DNA of 64,000 nucleotides from an uncultured Atopobium sp. (GCA_938045565.1 CALIAZ010000002.1:124001-188000), one strand, 5' to 3'; shown: positions 52,848 through 61,559, numbered from the stretch's first letter. Notes: generated by a model not told the origin, from the sequence alone. Made by a program: numbers and translations.

Positions 52848-53096
52848 ATGGCAAAGAAAGACGACAACCAAGATGCCAGGCACAACAGGCATGAATTTGG
52901 CGGTGAGGGCCCTGATTTTGACCCAAACGATCCGTCGCAGATGCCTGATGGCTCTCCTTTTCCTGCGGGCTTGCTATTTTTTATAGTTATTATGCTGCTC
53001 TCGGGACTGGGACGTTCTTGTGTTACAAGCAACCAGACTTCCTCAAGCCCGCTTTTTGGGGATCCCTACAGCGCTTATACTGACAGCAACTGGTAA
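52848..53096 (+). CDS. Small single-pass membrane protein of unknown function
   Basis: An 82-residue protein: a hydrophilic, Asp/Asn/His-rich first half (1-40), one transmembrane segment (PAGLLFFIVIMLLSGLG, about 39-55) and a short Ser/Tyr tail. No recognised domain. TTGAGGATTC provides a moderate ribosome binding site. It is placed between the NUDIX and thyA genes; its reading frame and composition look real but I cannot assign a role. Confidence 0.6.
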   Translation: MAKKDDNQDARHNRHEFGGEGPDFDPNDPSQMPDGSPFPAGLLFFIVIMLLSGLGRSCVTSNQTSSSPLFGDPYSAYTDSNW

Positions 53097-53174
53097 TGTA
53101 CTTGGAAAAGACTTGCTATACATACAACTAGCAGGTGTTTATTCCATTTTGAACGGTAATTTAAAGGATTGAAT

Positions 53175-54023
53175 ATGAGCAAAGCAGATCGCATTTTTAT
53201 TGATATGTGCTCCGACATTATTGAAAACGGCACCACCACCGAGGGCGAGAAGGTCCGTCCTACCTGGGAAGATGGTACCTCCGCATACACAATCAAGAAG
53301 TTTGGCGTCTGCAATCGCTATGATTTGCGCGAGGAGTTTCCAGCGCTGACGCTTCGTCGCACTGCACTTAAGAGCGCCATGGACGAGGTTTTGTGGATTT
53401 ACCAGAAGAAGTCTAACAACGTTAACGATCTAAACTCTCACATCTGGGATTCATGGGCTGACGAATCAGGCTCCATTGGCAAGGCCTACGGCTATCAAGT
53501 TGGACAGGTTTCTCACTACTCCGATGGCGACTATGACCAGATGAATCGCGTGCTCAAAGACCTCAAGGAGAATCCGTTCAGCCGCCGTATTATGACCAAC
53601 CTGTATACCTTTGCCGACCTCTCGGAGATGAACCTCTACCCTTGCGCATTCAACGCAATCTATAACGTTACGCAGGAGGCAGGTAAGGACAAACCTACAC
53701 TTAACCTGCTACTTGTTCAGCGTAGCCAGGATATTCTTGCAGCTAACAACTGGAATGTTTGCCAGTACGCTATCTTGCTCATGATGGTTGCGCAGGTCAG
53801 CGGTATGGAGGCTGGTGAGCTGGTTCACATGATTGCCGACGCTCACATTTATGATCGTCACGTTGACATTGTTAAAGAATTGATTTCTCACCCTACCTTT
53901 GACGCACCAAAGGTGAGCCTGAACCCTAATGTCACCAACTTCTACGACTTCACTACTGACGACCTCATTGTCGAGGATTATCAGCACGGTCCGCAGATCA
54001 AGAACATTCCGATTGCGGTTTAG
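53175..54023 (+). CDS. thyA: Thymidylate synthase
   Basis: A 282-residue ThyA-type enzyme that methylates dUMP with 5,10-methylene-THF. The catalytic cysteine is in NLYPCAFNAIYNV (about 158), RRIMTNLY binds phosphate, and VQRSQDILAANNWNVCQYA is the dUMP-binding QRSxD loop in a variant without the usual LGxPFN. HIYDRHVDIV is the late conserved histidine/tyrosine segment. ATG at 53175 follows AAAGGA. It is followed 52 nt later by dihydrofolate reductase, which regenerates the dihydrofolate it makes. Confidence 0.94.
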   Translation: MSKADRIFIDMCSDIIENGTTTEGEKVRPTWEDGTSAYTIKKFGVCNRYDLREEFPALTLRRTALKSAMDEVLWIYQKKSNNVNDLNSHIWDSWADESGSIGKAYGYQVGQVSHYSDGDYDQMNRVLKDLKENPFSRRIMTNLYTFADLSEMNLYPCAFNAIYNVTQEAGKDKPTLNLLLVQRSQDILAANNWNVCQYAILLMMVAQVSGMEAGELVHMIADAHIYDRHVDIVKELISHPTFDAPKVSLNPNVTNFYDFTTDDLIVEDYQHGPQIKNIPIAV

Positions 54024-54075
54024 GCGCAGCTGAGGGTGTAATTTCACGTAAGACGATACTTGCCAGGAGAACCAC

Positions 54076-54564
54076 ATGAACGCAATTGTTTCTGTAACAC
54101 GCGATTGGGGCATCGGATGCGACGGAGATCTTCTCATCCCCAACAAGGCCGACATGAAGTATTTTGTTGAGCACACGCGCGGTTGCACGGTTGTCATGGG
54201 CAGAAAGACGCTGGAGAGCTTCCCTGGCGGACCACTTAAAGGTCGCCGCAACATTGTCATTTCTAGAAATGCCGATTACCAGGTCGAAGGCGTTGAGGTG
54301 GTGTCGTCAGCAGAGAAAGCGCTTCATTTAGTTGCGGATGAAGCTCCCGAGAAGGTCTGGCTTATTGGCGGAGCTTCAATTTACCGCGCTCTTCTCGACA
54401 AGTGCTCTTACGCGTACGTCACGAAGCACGACACCGTGGTTGACGCGGACACGTACTTCCCCAACCTGGACGAAGATTCTGCATGGAAAGTTTGCAACGA
54501 GGAAGATGGCGGCGTGACTCCAGAAGGTGTCGCTTTCAAGTTTATGACCTATCGACACGTTTAG
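54076..54564 (+). CDS. folA: Dihydrofolate reductase
   Basis: A 162-residue enzyme. NAIVSVTRDWGIGCDGDLL (N-terminal strand and Met20-like loop), KADMKYFVEHTRGCTVVMGRKTLESFPGGPLKGRRNIV (split: TVVMGRKTLESFPGG) and VWLIGGASIY are characteristic. It reduces dihydrofolate to tetrahydrofolate with NADPH. Ribosome binding site CAGGAG. The thyA-folA order is a common bacterial pair. Confidence 0.95.
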   Translation: MNAIVSVTRDWGIGCDGDLLIPNKADMKYFVEHTRGCTVVMGRKTLESFPGGPLKGRRNIVISRNADYQVEGVEVVSSAEKALHLVADEAPEKVWLIGGASIYRALLDKCSYAYVTKHDTVVDADTYFPNLDEDSAWKVCNEEDGGVTPEGVAFKFMTYRHV

Positions 54565-54688
54565 TCGTTGTGGGGGCCTACCAAGAGCGTTTTTGTTGTT
54601 GCGTGCAATCTATCAGTACGTCCAATCGTATAAATTTTATGTTGATTGGGCGGAATATTTTATAGGTTCTTTAGTTTAATTTTCATCT

Positions 54689-54725
54689 AAGTCCTCTTTT
54701 ACCTGATGGTCTGAGGGGACTTTTT
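54689..54725 (+). terminator. Terminator of the thyA-folA transcript
   Basis: AAGTCC pairs with GGACTT, extended by TC/GA with a GG bulge, followed by TTTTT. It lies 125 bases after the folA stop; the 256-base gap holds no other feature that I see. Confidence 0.65.
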
Positions 54726-54820
54726 ATTATGGCAAAACCGAGTCAGGGAACTGACAAATAACTGTCAAATTTCTGAAAAAGCGCGCTGATATATTCATCT
54801 CTCATTCTAAGGAGGAGCGA

Positions 54821-55864
54821 ATGAATATTATTTTCTCGCATGAAACTGCACTTCAAATCTGTGGACAACTTAAGATTCACGGAAATGATGAGGCGTTATC
54901 ACAACGCTCGTCAAGAGATTACCGTGCAACGTACGCTGCATGTTCAGATGAGACGTATGAAGAAAAACTTCAATTTCTTAAGAAAGAATATGGCATAGTT
55001 TTAGCTAAAACCACTCATGAAATACTCAGAAATAATTCGAGGACAAGATTTTCTGAAATGCGAGTGTCCCACCAGTTCAAGTGCCTTTTACCTGTTGGCT
55101 CACTTATCGAGCTTGGACAAAATGTGTATTGTGTCTCGCCTGCTTTAGCTGTTTGTATGATGTCTAGGAATAAGAGTCCTCTTCATCAAATTGTTCTTGC
55201 GAATCTAATAATGGCCAGTTATGGTCATCTCGCAAATGGCGAGCTCTACGAATTTGACGTGCCGTTGGTAACTTCGACCGAGCTTACATCTTTATTGAAT
55301 GCACTTGAACCTTATTCACCTGGTTTGCATACGACGAAGAAAAACATGCGCTATTTCTTTTCTGATGCAGCCTCTCCCATGGAGGTCAAAATGGCAATTA
55401 GGTCTGCCATGCCATATTGTGAAGGTGGTTTCAATCAAATACCGCTTGCGTTGAATAAATCGTATGTAATAAAAGACCAGATAAATCCAGAGGTCCAACC
55501 TAAGGAACGAAGGCTAGATTTACTTTTTGGCAAAATGTCTAAATCAAATTTATCTGGATTAAATTTAGTGGCAATTGAATATAACGGTGCATATCATGAT
55601 GACTTCTACCAGCAAAGAAAAGATAATCAAAGAACAAATGAGCTAAATTCAGTGAGTATTAAAGAGTACTTTGTGAATGCGGATATCTACAGAAACCAGC
55701 TCGCAATGCAAAATATGTTCCTGAGCATTAAAAAAGACTTGGGAGACAGCAATCTGTACCGGATTAGGCGGACGCTACGTCAGTATTCTCGTGAACAATT
55801 CATTTTGATGAATAAACTTGATTCAATATACAAGTTAATGAATGAGCTAATATACAAAATTTAA
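54821..55864 (+). CDS. DUF559/Vsr-like PD-(D/E)XK-fold protein
   Basis: A 347-residue protein of a type that is common in Coriobacteriia. The C-terminal half has the layout of DUF559-type PD-(D/E)XK proteins: a helix ASPMEVKMAIRSAM with Glu188, a strand RRLDLLF with Asp233, and VAIEYNGAYHDD with Glu253 and His259, then DNQRTNEL. The N-terminal half (1-180) is of unknown fold and contains HQFKCLL and SPALAVCMMS, reminiscent of AbiEi-type antitoxin companions. The usual E-x-D is E-x-N here, so nuclease activity is uncertain. ATG follows AGGAGGAG. AT-rich; no partner gene. A dispersed repeat begins 23 bases after the stop. Confidence 0.7.
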   Translation: MNIIFSHETALQICGQLKIHGNDEALSQRSSRDYRATYAACSDETYEEKLQFLKKEYGIVLAKTTHEILRNNSRTRFSEMRVSHQFKCLLPVGSLIELGQNVYCVSPALAVCMMSRNKSPLHQIVLANLIMASYGHLANGELYEFDVPLVTSTELTSLLNALEPYSPGLHTTKKNMRYFFSDAASPMEVKMAIRSAMPYCEGGFNQIPLALNKSYVIKDQINPEVQPKERRLDLLFGKMSKSNLSGLNLVAIEYNGAYHDDFYQQRKDNQRTNELNSVSIKEYFVNADIYRNQLAMQNMFLSIKKDLGDSNLYRIRRTLRQYSREQFILMNKLDSIYKLMNELIYKI

Positions 55865-55886
55865 CTATACTTGAATTGCCCTATGA

Positions 55887-56021
55887 GACAGCACAGCAAA
55901 GTCAGATAATCTGCTAATTTCAACACGAATAGCACATCAAATGACGATATTCTGCATTGCACAAGCATAAATGGAGTAATGTATAGCCTTTTTTGACAGA
56001 TTAAGTGACATAGATGTGTTT
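55887..56021 (-). repeat. Dispersed 130-bp non-coding repeat, copy 2
   Basis: Read on the minus strand, this matches 38044-38174 in order: AACACA, TAATCTGTCAAAAA (identical 14 bases), ATGCAGAATATC (identical 12 bases), and GCAGATTATCTGACTT (one mismatch in 16). The distances between the blocks, 46 and 43 bases, are the same in both copies. Intervening bases have diverged. No coding frame is shared. Confidence 0.75.
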
Positions 56022-56095
56022 TGTGAATCCGTAGCCACAGATTCAATCGAATTTGCACATCAGACGATCAGGCAGAAAGTTCAGAAGACCAGAAA

Positions 56096-56131
56096 AAGAG
56101 CCGGTTACCTGAGTTTAGGTAACCGGCTCTT
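56096..56131 (-). terminator. adhE terminator
   Basis: A perfect 15-base stem AAGAGCCGGTTACCT/AGGTAACCGGCTCTT with a six-base loop, followed on the minus strand by TTTCT, so the run from the stem is five Ts. The plus strand also continues with ACTTTTTG, so it may act both ways. It is 95 bases downstream of adhE. Confidence 0.88.
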
Positions 56132-56225
56132 ACTTTTTGCTTTACTTGCTACGCATTGGTCGCAACGAACGCGCTACAAGATGAGTGTGGCATGTAGTTG
56201 CGGCGCGACGAGCTACGTGCGAGGA

Positions 56226-58844
56226 TTAGTCCTCGTAGAAGCCTGGCTCGCGACCGTAGTAAGCATCCAGGTAGAGCTCGCGAATCTCAGAGACAAGTGG
56301 GTAGCGTGGGTTTGCGCCAGTGCACTGGTCATCGAATGCCTGCTCAGACATCTGATCAAGAGTGTCGAGGAAGTACTTTTCATCTACGCCGTAATCCTTG
56401 ATGGTCTCCTTGACACCGATATATGCCTTGAGCTCCTCAATCTTCTTGACGAAGTTCTCAAAGACCTCACGGTCATCCTTGCCAGTAACACCGCAGAAAC
56501 GACCTGCCTCAGCATAGCGTGCAAGAGTGTGTGGGTGATCGTACTGTGGGAAGGTACCCATCTTTGTTGGACGCTCAGCTGCGTTGTAGCGCATAACGCG
56601 AGTAAGGATAACTGCGTTTGCCCAACCGTGTGGAATGTGGTGGAAGGCGCCCAGCTTGTGAGCCATGGAGTGGTTGACTCCCAGGAATGCATTAGCAAAT
56701 GCAAGGCCACCCAGGCAGGAAGCGTTTGCCATGTGATCGCGTGCCTCGACATCGTTTGGATTGTCGTAAGCGCGTGGCAGGTACTCAAAGACCAGCTTCA
56801 TGCCGCGAAGAGCCATGCCGTCTGTGTAGTCAGATGCCATCATGGAAACAAATGCCTCGAGGCAGTGAGTAAGGACGTCGATACCAGAAGCAGAGGTCAG
56901 GCCCTTAGGCTGGCTCATCATGTTGTCGGTATCAACGATTGCCATGTTAGGCAGCAACTCGTAGTCTGCAAGTGGGTACTTAACGCCGTTGTCAGCATCA
57001 GTGATGATGGCAAATGGAGTTACCTCAGAACCGGTACCAGAAGAAGTTGGAATAGCAACGAAGAATGCCTTGTTGCCCATCTTAGGATAGTTGTAGACAC
57101 GCTTGCGGATATCCAAGAAGTCCGCTGCCATGTCCTCAAACTTCTCCTCTGGGTTCTCGTACATGGACCACATAATCTTACCTGCGTCCATAGCAGAACC
57201 GCCGCCGATTGCGATGATGCAATCTGGCTCGAAGGAGCGAATGCGAGCTACGCCCTCAAGAGCGCACTGAAGGGTTGGGTCTGGAGCAACATCCCAGAAT
57301 GAGGAGTGAACGATGCCCAGGGAATCCAGGGTCTCCTCGATGGTCTTGGTGAAGCCACTCTTGTATAGGAACTGGTCTGTGACAATGAAGACGCGCTTCT
57401 TGTTGTAGACCTCTTTGAGCTCACGGAGAGCAAGAGGCATGCAGCCCCTCTTGAAGTAGACCTTCTCAGGTACACGAAGCCAAAGCATATTCTCTTGCCT
57501 CTCTGCAACAGACTTGTAGTTAAGCAGGTGCTGTGGGCCAACGTTGCCGGAAACGGAGTTGCCGCCCCAGGTGCCGCAGCCAAGGGTTAGGGATGGAGCC
57601 ATCTTGAAGTTGTAGAGGTCTCCAATACCACCCTGAGAGGAAGGAGTATTGATCAGGATACGGCAGGTCTTCATTGCCTCCTGATGCTTAGCAATCTTCT
57701 CTTTCTCGTTAATGTTGACGTAAAGAGAGCTGGTGTGACCGTAGCCACCATCAGCAACAAGACGCTCTGCCTTAGCAATAGCCTCGTCAAAAGTCTTTGC
57801 GCGATACATACCAAGAACTGGAGAAAGCTTCTCGTGAGCCATCTCCTCTGAAGGCTCAACGGAGGTTACCTCACCAATAAGAATCTTGGTCTTCTCTGGG
57901 ACGTCGACGCCAGCAGTCTTTGCGATGAAATGAGCAGACTTACCAACAATAGCTGCGTTAACAGCGCCGTTGACAATGACGGTTTTACGGACAGCGTCAA
58001 GCTCCTTACCCTGGAGGAAGTAGCAGCCACGATCAGCGAACTCCTTCTTGACCTGGTCATAAACGCTGTCAAGAACGGTAACAGACTGCTCGGAAGCGCA
58101 GATCATACCGTTATCGAAGGTCTTGGAGTGAATGATGGAGCTAACTGCAAGCTTAATGTCAGCGGTATCGTCGATGATAGCAGGAGTGTTACCAGGACCA
58201 ACGCCCAGAGCAGGCTTACCAGAAGAGTAAGCTGCGTTAACCATACCTGGGCCACCGGTTGCCAGAATGATGTCAGCGTTGCTCATGACTGCTGCAGTCA
58301 TATCAATGGTAGGAGCTGGTACCCAGTCGATAATACCCTTGGGGCAGCCGGCCTTCTCGGCAGCATCGCGAACAATACGAGCAGCAGCGATAGTACACTC
58401 TTTAGCGCGTGGGTGTGGGGAAATGATGATGGCGTTTCTTGTCTTCAGAGCAAGAAGTGTCTTAAAGATTGCGGTAGAAGTTGGGTTAGTAGTTGGAATA
58501 ACTGCAGCTACGATACCCATTGGCTCGGCTACAACTCGATAACCTGCAGCTGGATCATCCTCTACAACACCACAGGTCTTCATGTCCTTGTACTTGTTGT
58601 AAATGTACTCTGCTGCGTAATGGTTCTTGATAACCTTATCTTCCATTACACCCATGCCAGTTTCTTCAACTGCCATGCGAGCAAGAGGGATACGATTTTT
58701 CTCGGCCGCAAGAGCAGCTTCATAGAAAATCTTATCGACCTGCTCCTGAGTGAATGTTGCAAACTCTGCCTGTGCCTCGCGCATCTCCTCGAGGCGCTTG
58801 AGCAAAGTATCAACATCCTCAATTTGAGTAGCCTTCTTTGCCAT
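56226..58844 (-). CDS. adhE: Bifunctional acetaldehyde-CoA/alcohol dehydrogenase
   Basis: An 872-residue AdhE. Residues 1-440 are the CoA-acylating aldehyde dehydrogenase with the catalytic cysteine in NGMICASEQSV (about 246). Residues 460-872 are the iron-dependent alcohol dehydrogenase, with GGGSAMDAGK and the metal histidines in HSMAHKLGAFHHIPHG (about 725). It reduces acetyl-CoA to ethanol, reoxidising two NADH, and normally assembles into filaments (spirosomes). Monocistronic by its own terminator; it completes the PFL-based fermentation set. Confidence 0.97.
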   Translation of the reverse strand: MAKKATQIEDVDTLLKRLEEMREAQAEFATFTQEQVDKIFYEAALAAEKNRIPLARMAVEETGMGVMEDKVIKNHYAAEYIYNKYKDMKTCGVVEDDPAAGYRVVAEPMGIVAAVIPTTNPTSTAIFKTLLALKTRNAIIISPHPRAKECTIAAARIVRDAAEKAGCPKGIIDWVPAPTIDMTAAVMSNADIILATGGPGMVNAAYSSGKPALGVGPGNTPAIIDDTADIKLAVSSIIHSKTFDNGMICASEQSVTVLDSVYDQVKKEFADRGCYFLQGKELDAVRKTVIVNGAVNAAIVGKSAHFIAKTAGVDVPEKTKILIGEVTSVEPSEEMAHEKLSPVLGMYRAKTFDEAIAKAERLVADGGYGHTSSLYVNINEKEKIAKHQEAMKTCRILINTPSSQGGIGDLYNFKMAPSLTLGCGTWGGNSVSGNVGPQHLLNYKSVAERQENMLWLRVPEKVYFKRGCMPLALRELKEVYNKKRVFIVTDQFLYKSGFTKTIEETLDSLGIVHSSFWDVAPDPTLQCALEGVARIRSFEPDCIIAIGGGSAMDAGKIMWSMYENPEEKFEDMAADFLDIRKRVYNYPKMGNKAFFVAIPTSSGTGSEVTPFAIITDADNGVKYPLADYELLPNMAIVDTDNMMSQPKGLTSASGIDVLTHCLEAFVSMMASDYTDGMALRGMKLVFEYLPRAYDNPNDVEARDHMANASCLGGLAFANAFLGVNHSMAHKLGAFHHIPHGWANAVILTRVMRYNAAERPTKMGTFPQYDHPHTLARYAEAGRFCGVTGKDDREVFENFVKKIEELKAYIGVKETIKDYGVDEKYFLDTLDQMSEQAFDDQCTGANPRYPLVSEIRELYLDAYYGREPGFYED

Positions 58845-58911
58845 AAAATCCCCTTCTGTTTAGGAACGTTAATTCAAATTATACCAAGGCCTGCTAAATA
58901 AGTGCTTACCG

Positions 58912-59763
58912 TTAACCGAGTCTCTCAAAATTTATAATCTGCGTTCTGGCGTCTTCATCGGTTGCTACAAATCTATGCCATTCACCTGGCGATTCTTTCC
59001 ACATGTAATCCACGTACGGGCCAAATCCGCCCACCAGCTGAGACGTTGCGCGCCCAAAGCCCGGATCCGCTTTGAGGCCCGGATAGCGCACCGCCTCGAC
59101 GCGCGGATGGCACGCCAGGAACGCGGCAACCACCTGCGCCGCGTCGCTCGCCGCGTGGCGAGAAACCCGTGCACTCGCCTGCTCTTCCGCTCCCGTGGCA
59201 GCTACCGTCACGTCCTCTGCAGGACACGCCTTGGCTTCAACCGCCTCTGCTACCCACGGTATGCAGCACTTTCGCATGCACACGACAACATATTCCGGCA
59301 CCCGAGCATCCGCGGCCACCGCAAATTCTGCTCCCAAGCGACACGCGGGGCTAAACTCGGCGCCAATCGCGCGCACATCCGCTACAAGCAGCTCCCCTGC
59401 TGCAGCTCTGCCCTTGATGTCGCATACCTCAACGGGCACGCCAGCAAGCGGCTCCACGACGCTTGCTCCGCCCGCAATCAGTGTGGCGAGAAGTTCGTCT
59501 ACATATGAAACAGGGACAAGCCGCGCACGGCCTGCCCCTGTCATTTTTACGTATTCAGCTACAACATCGCTTGCGGTTTGCGCTACAACGTCGGTTGCGA
59601 TTTGCGTGACGTCGTCGGTTGCGGTGTGCATGACGTCGTCAATCGCGGTCTGTGTAACGTCAACAGCTCCGACAGCACTGTTCGTACCAGCCGCAACATT
59701 TTGCGCTACGCCACCCGCAACCTGCACTGTGTCTGAAGCCTGTTTAACCAACGCGCTCAGCAT
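58912..59763 (-). CDS. GC-rich protein with octapeptide repeats and a cystathionine-synthase-like C-terminus
   Basis: A 283-residue protein from the ATG at 59763, which overlaps the thrS end by 20 nt. Residues 37-68 are four tandem octapeptides (TQTAIDDV, MHTATDDV, TQIATDVV, AQTASDVV). Residues about 198-255 (SARVSRHAASDAAQVVAAF, VEAVRYPGLKADPG, SQLVGGFGPYVDY) resemble the small C-terminal domain of Cys/Met-metabolism PLP enzymes. The PLP-lysine region is not recognisable, so an intact enzyme is unlikely. The region is visibly more GC-rich than its neighbours. It could be a decayed or repurposed PLP-fold protein; function unknown. Confidence 0.6.
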   Translation of the reverse strand: MLSALVKQASDTVQVAGGVAQNVAAGTNSAVGAVDVTQTAIDDVMHTATDDVTQIATDVVAQTASDVVAEYVKMTGAGRARLVPVSYVDELLATLIAGGASVVEPLAGVPVEVCDIKGRAAAGELLVADVRAIGAEFSPACRLGAEFAVAADARVPEYVVVCMRKCCIPWVAEAVEAKACPAEDVTVAATGAEEQASARVSRHAASDAAQVVAAFLACHPRVEAVRYPGLKADPGFGRATSQLVGGFGPYVDYMWKESPGEWHRFVATDEDARTQIINFERLG

Positions 59764-61510
59764 TCTCTTTGACAACCTGAGCAATGAACTCGTCAAGCTC
59801 TGCGACGTGAGTCTCGTTGGAGCGATCGCGGACAGAAATGTTTCCTGCCTCAACCTCCTGCTCACCAAGGATGAGCATGTAAGGAACACGGTCAAGTGAG
59901 CGAGCTTCACGAATCTTATAGCCGATCTTCTCGTCACGGTCGTCAACCTTAACGCGAATACCAGCAGCTGCAAGCTTCTCGGCAACCTCATGAGCATAAG
60001 GACGAGACTTCTCGGAAACAGGAAGAACCTTGACCTGGCATGGGCTCAGCCAGACAGGGAACTTGCCTTCATAGTTCTCGGTCAGAATACCAATGAAGCG
60101 CTCGAAGGAACCAAAGCCCGCGCGGTGAATCATGATTGGCTGCTTCTTGGTACCGTCGGAGTCAATGTACTCAAGCTGGAAGTTGTGAGGCAGCTGGAAG
60201 TCAAGCTGAATGGTGCCGCACTGCCAAGAGCGACCAAGGCAGTCGGTCAGATGGAAGTCAATCTTAGGACCATAGAAAGCACCATCACCCTCGTTGATGA
60301 CATACTCAATGCCCATGGCATCCAGCGCGTCCTTAAGGCCCTGCTCAGCGCGCTCCCAATCCTCATCAGAACCCATAGAATCCTCTGGGCGCGTAGAAAG
60401 CTCAACGCGGTATGGGAAGCCAAACTGTGCATAGTAAGCGGTAATAAGGTGAGATGCATCCGTGACCTGCTCAGTAATCTGATCAGGGCGGATAAAGAGG
60501 TGTGCATCGTCCTGAGTAAACTCACGAACACGGAACAGACCGTGCAGAGCACCCTTCATCTCATAACGGTGATCAAGACCAGCCTCAGCCAGCTTCATAG
60601 GAAGATCCCTATAAGAACGTGGCTTAGACTTGTAAATCAAGCAAGCACCAGGGCAGTTCATAGGCTTAATGGCAAAGTCCTCTTCATCTACCGTGGTGGT
60701 GTACATATTCTCTTTGTAGTGGTCCCAGTGACCAGAAGTCTCCCAAAGGGAACGCGAGAGGATCAGTGGGGTCTGAACCTCCTGATAACCAAAGCGAGCC
60801 TGCATCTCATGCCAGTAATCGGTCAAAGCGTTGCGCAGTGCCATGCCGTTTGGAAGCCAGAATGGAGAACCTGGGCCAAAGTCGGACATCATGAAGAGCT
60901 CCATCTCACGACCAATCTTCCTGTGGTCGCGCTTCTCGGCCTCCTCAATCATCTTGAGGTACTGAGCAAGCTCCTCTTTGGAACCAAATGCAACACCATA
61001 AATCCTGGTGAGCATCTTGTTGTTCTTATCGGCCTTCCAATAGGCGCCAGAGATGCTGGTCAGCTTGAAGGCCTTGACGCCCTTGGTGTAGAGCATGTGA
61101 GGACCAACGCACATGTCAACATATTCACCCTGCTTGTAGAAGGTGATGTGTGCGTCAGGAGCAAGATCGCCAATGTGCTCAACCTTGTAAGACTCGCCGC
61201 GTTCCTTCATGTAGGCAATAGCCTCGTCGCGAGGAAGCTCAAACGTCTCAATCTTGAGGTTCTCTTTGACAATCTTCTTCATCTCAGCTTCGATAGCTGG
61301 GAAATCGTCCTCGTTAACCTTGGTGTCTCCAAGATCAACGTCATAGTAGAAGCCGTTTTCAGTTGCTGGACCATAGGCAAACTGTGCGTGAGGATACAGA
61401 CGCTTCAAAGCCTGAGCAAGCAGGTGAGCTGCATCGTGACGAATAACCTCAAGCTCTTCAGCAGGATTGTTAATCTCGCCAACACGGCCGTCGTTATATA
61501 AAACCTTCAT
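59744..61510 (-). CDS. thrS: Threonyl-tRNA synthetase lacking the N-terminal TGS domain
   Basis: A 588-residue class II synthetase. The editing domain starts at once, with HDAAHLLAQALKRLYP (HxxxH at residues 25-29; residues 73-77 in E. coli). The catalytic core has MNCPGACLIYKSKPRSYRDL with a zinc cysteine, GALHGLFRVREFTQDDAHLF (motif 2) and a C-terminal anticodon-binding domain ending VAELDEFIAQVVKENAE. About 48 N-terminal residues that make up the TGS domain are missing. The start is firm: ATG after GAGGGG, with no further upstream frame resembling TGS. Confidence 0.95.
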   Translation of the reverse strand: MKVLYNDGRVGEINNPAEELEVIRHDAAHLLAQALKRLYPHAQFAYGPATENGFYYDVDLGDTKVNEDDFPAIEAEMKKIVKENLKIETFELPRDEAIAYMKERGESYKVEHIGDLAPDAHITFYKQGEYVDMCVGPHMLYTKGVKAFKLTSISGAYWKADKNNKMLTRIYGVAFGSKEELAQYLKMIEEAEKRDHRKIGREMELFMMSDFGPGSPFWLPNGMALRNALTDYWHEMQARFGYQEVQTPLILSRSLWETSGHWDHYKENMYTTTVDEEDFAIKPMNCPGACLIYKSKPRSYRDLPMKLAEAGLDHRYEMKGALHGLFRVREFTQDDAHLFIRPDQITEQVTDASHLITAYYAQFGFPYRVELSTRPEDSMGSDEDWERAEQGLKDALDAMGIEYVINEGDGAFYGPKIDFHLTDCLGRSWQCGTIQLDFQLPHNFQLEYIDSDGTKKQPIMIHRAGFGSFERFIGILTENYEGKFPVWLSPCQVKVLPVSEKSRPYAHEVAEKLAAAGIRVKVDDRDEKIGYKIREARSLDRVPYMLILGEQEVEAGNISVRDRSNETHVAELDEFIAQVVKENAERVG

Positions 61511-61559
61511 GTAAAACCCCTCAGAGGTAGATACTCATAGAAACAGGCACGGCGCCTAC

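Noticed and set aside
56016..57302. 428-residue open frame on the plus strand opposite adhE
   Set aside because: It is antisense to the alcohol dehydrogenase domain of adhE, and its start lies in the dispersed repeat; no protein features.
57930..58901. 323-residue open frame on the plus strand opposite the start of adhE
   Set aside because: Antisense shadow of the aldehyde dehydrogenase domain with no recognisable motif.
59990..61501. 503-residue open frame on the plus strand opposite thrS
   Set aside because: It mirrors a clear threonyl-tRNA synthetase and has the biased composition (Val, Leu, Asn) expected from a reversed coding strand.
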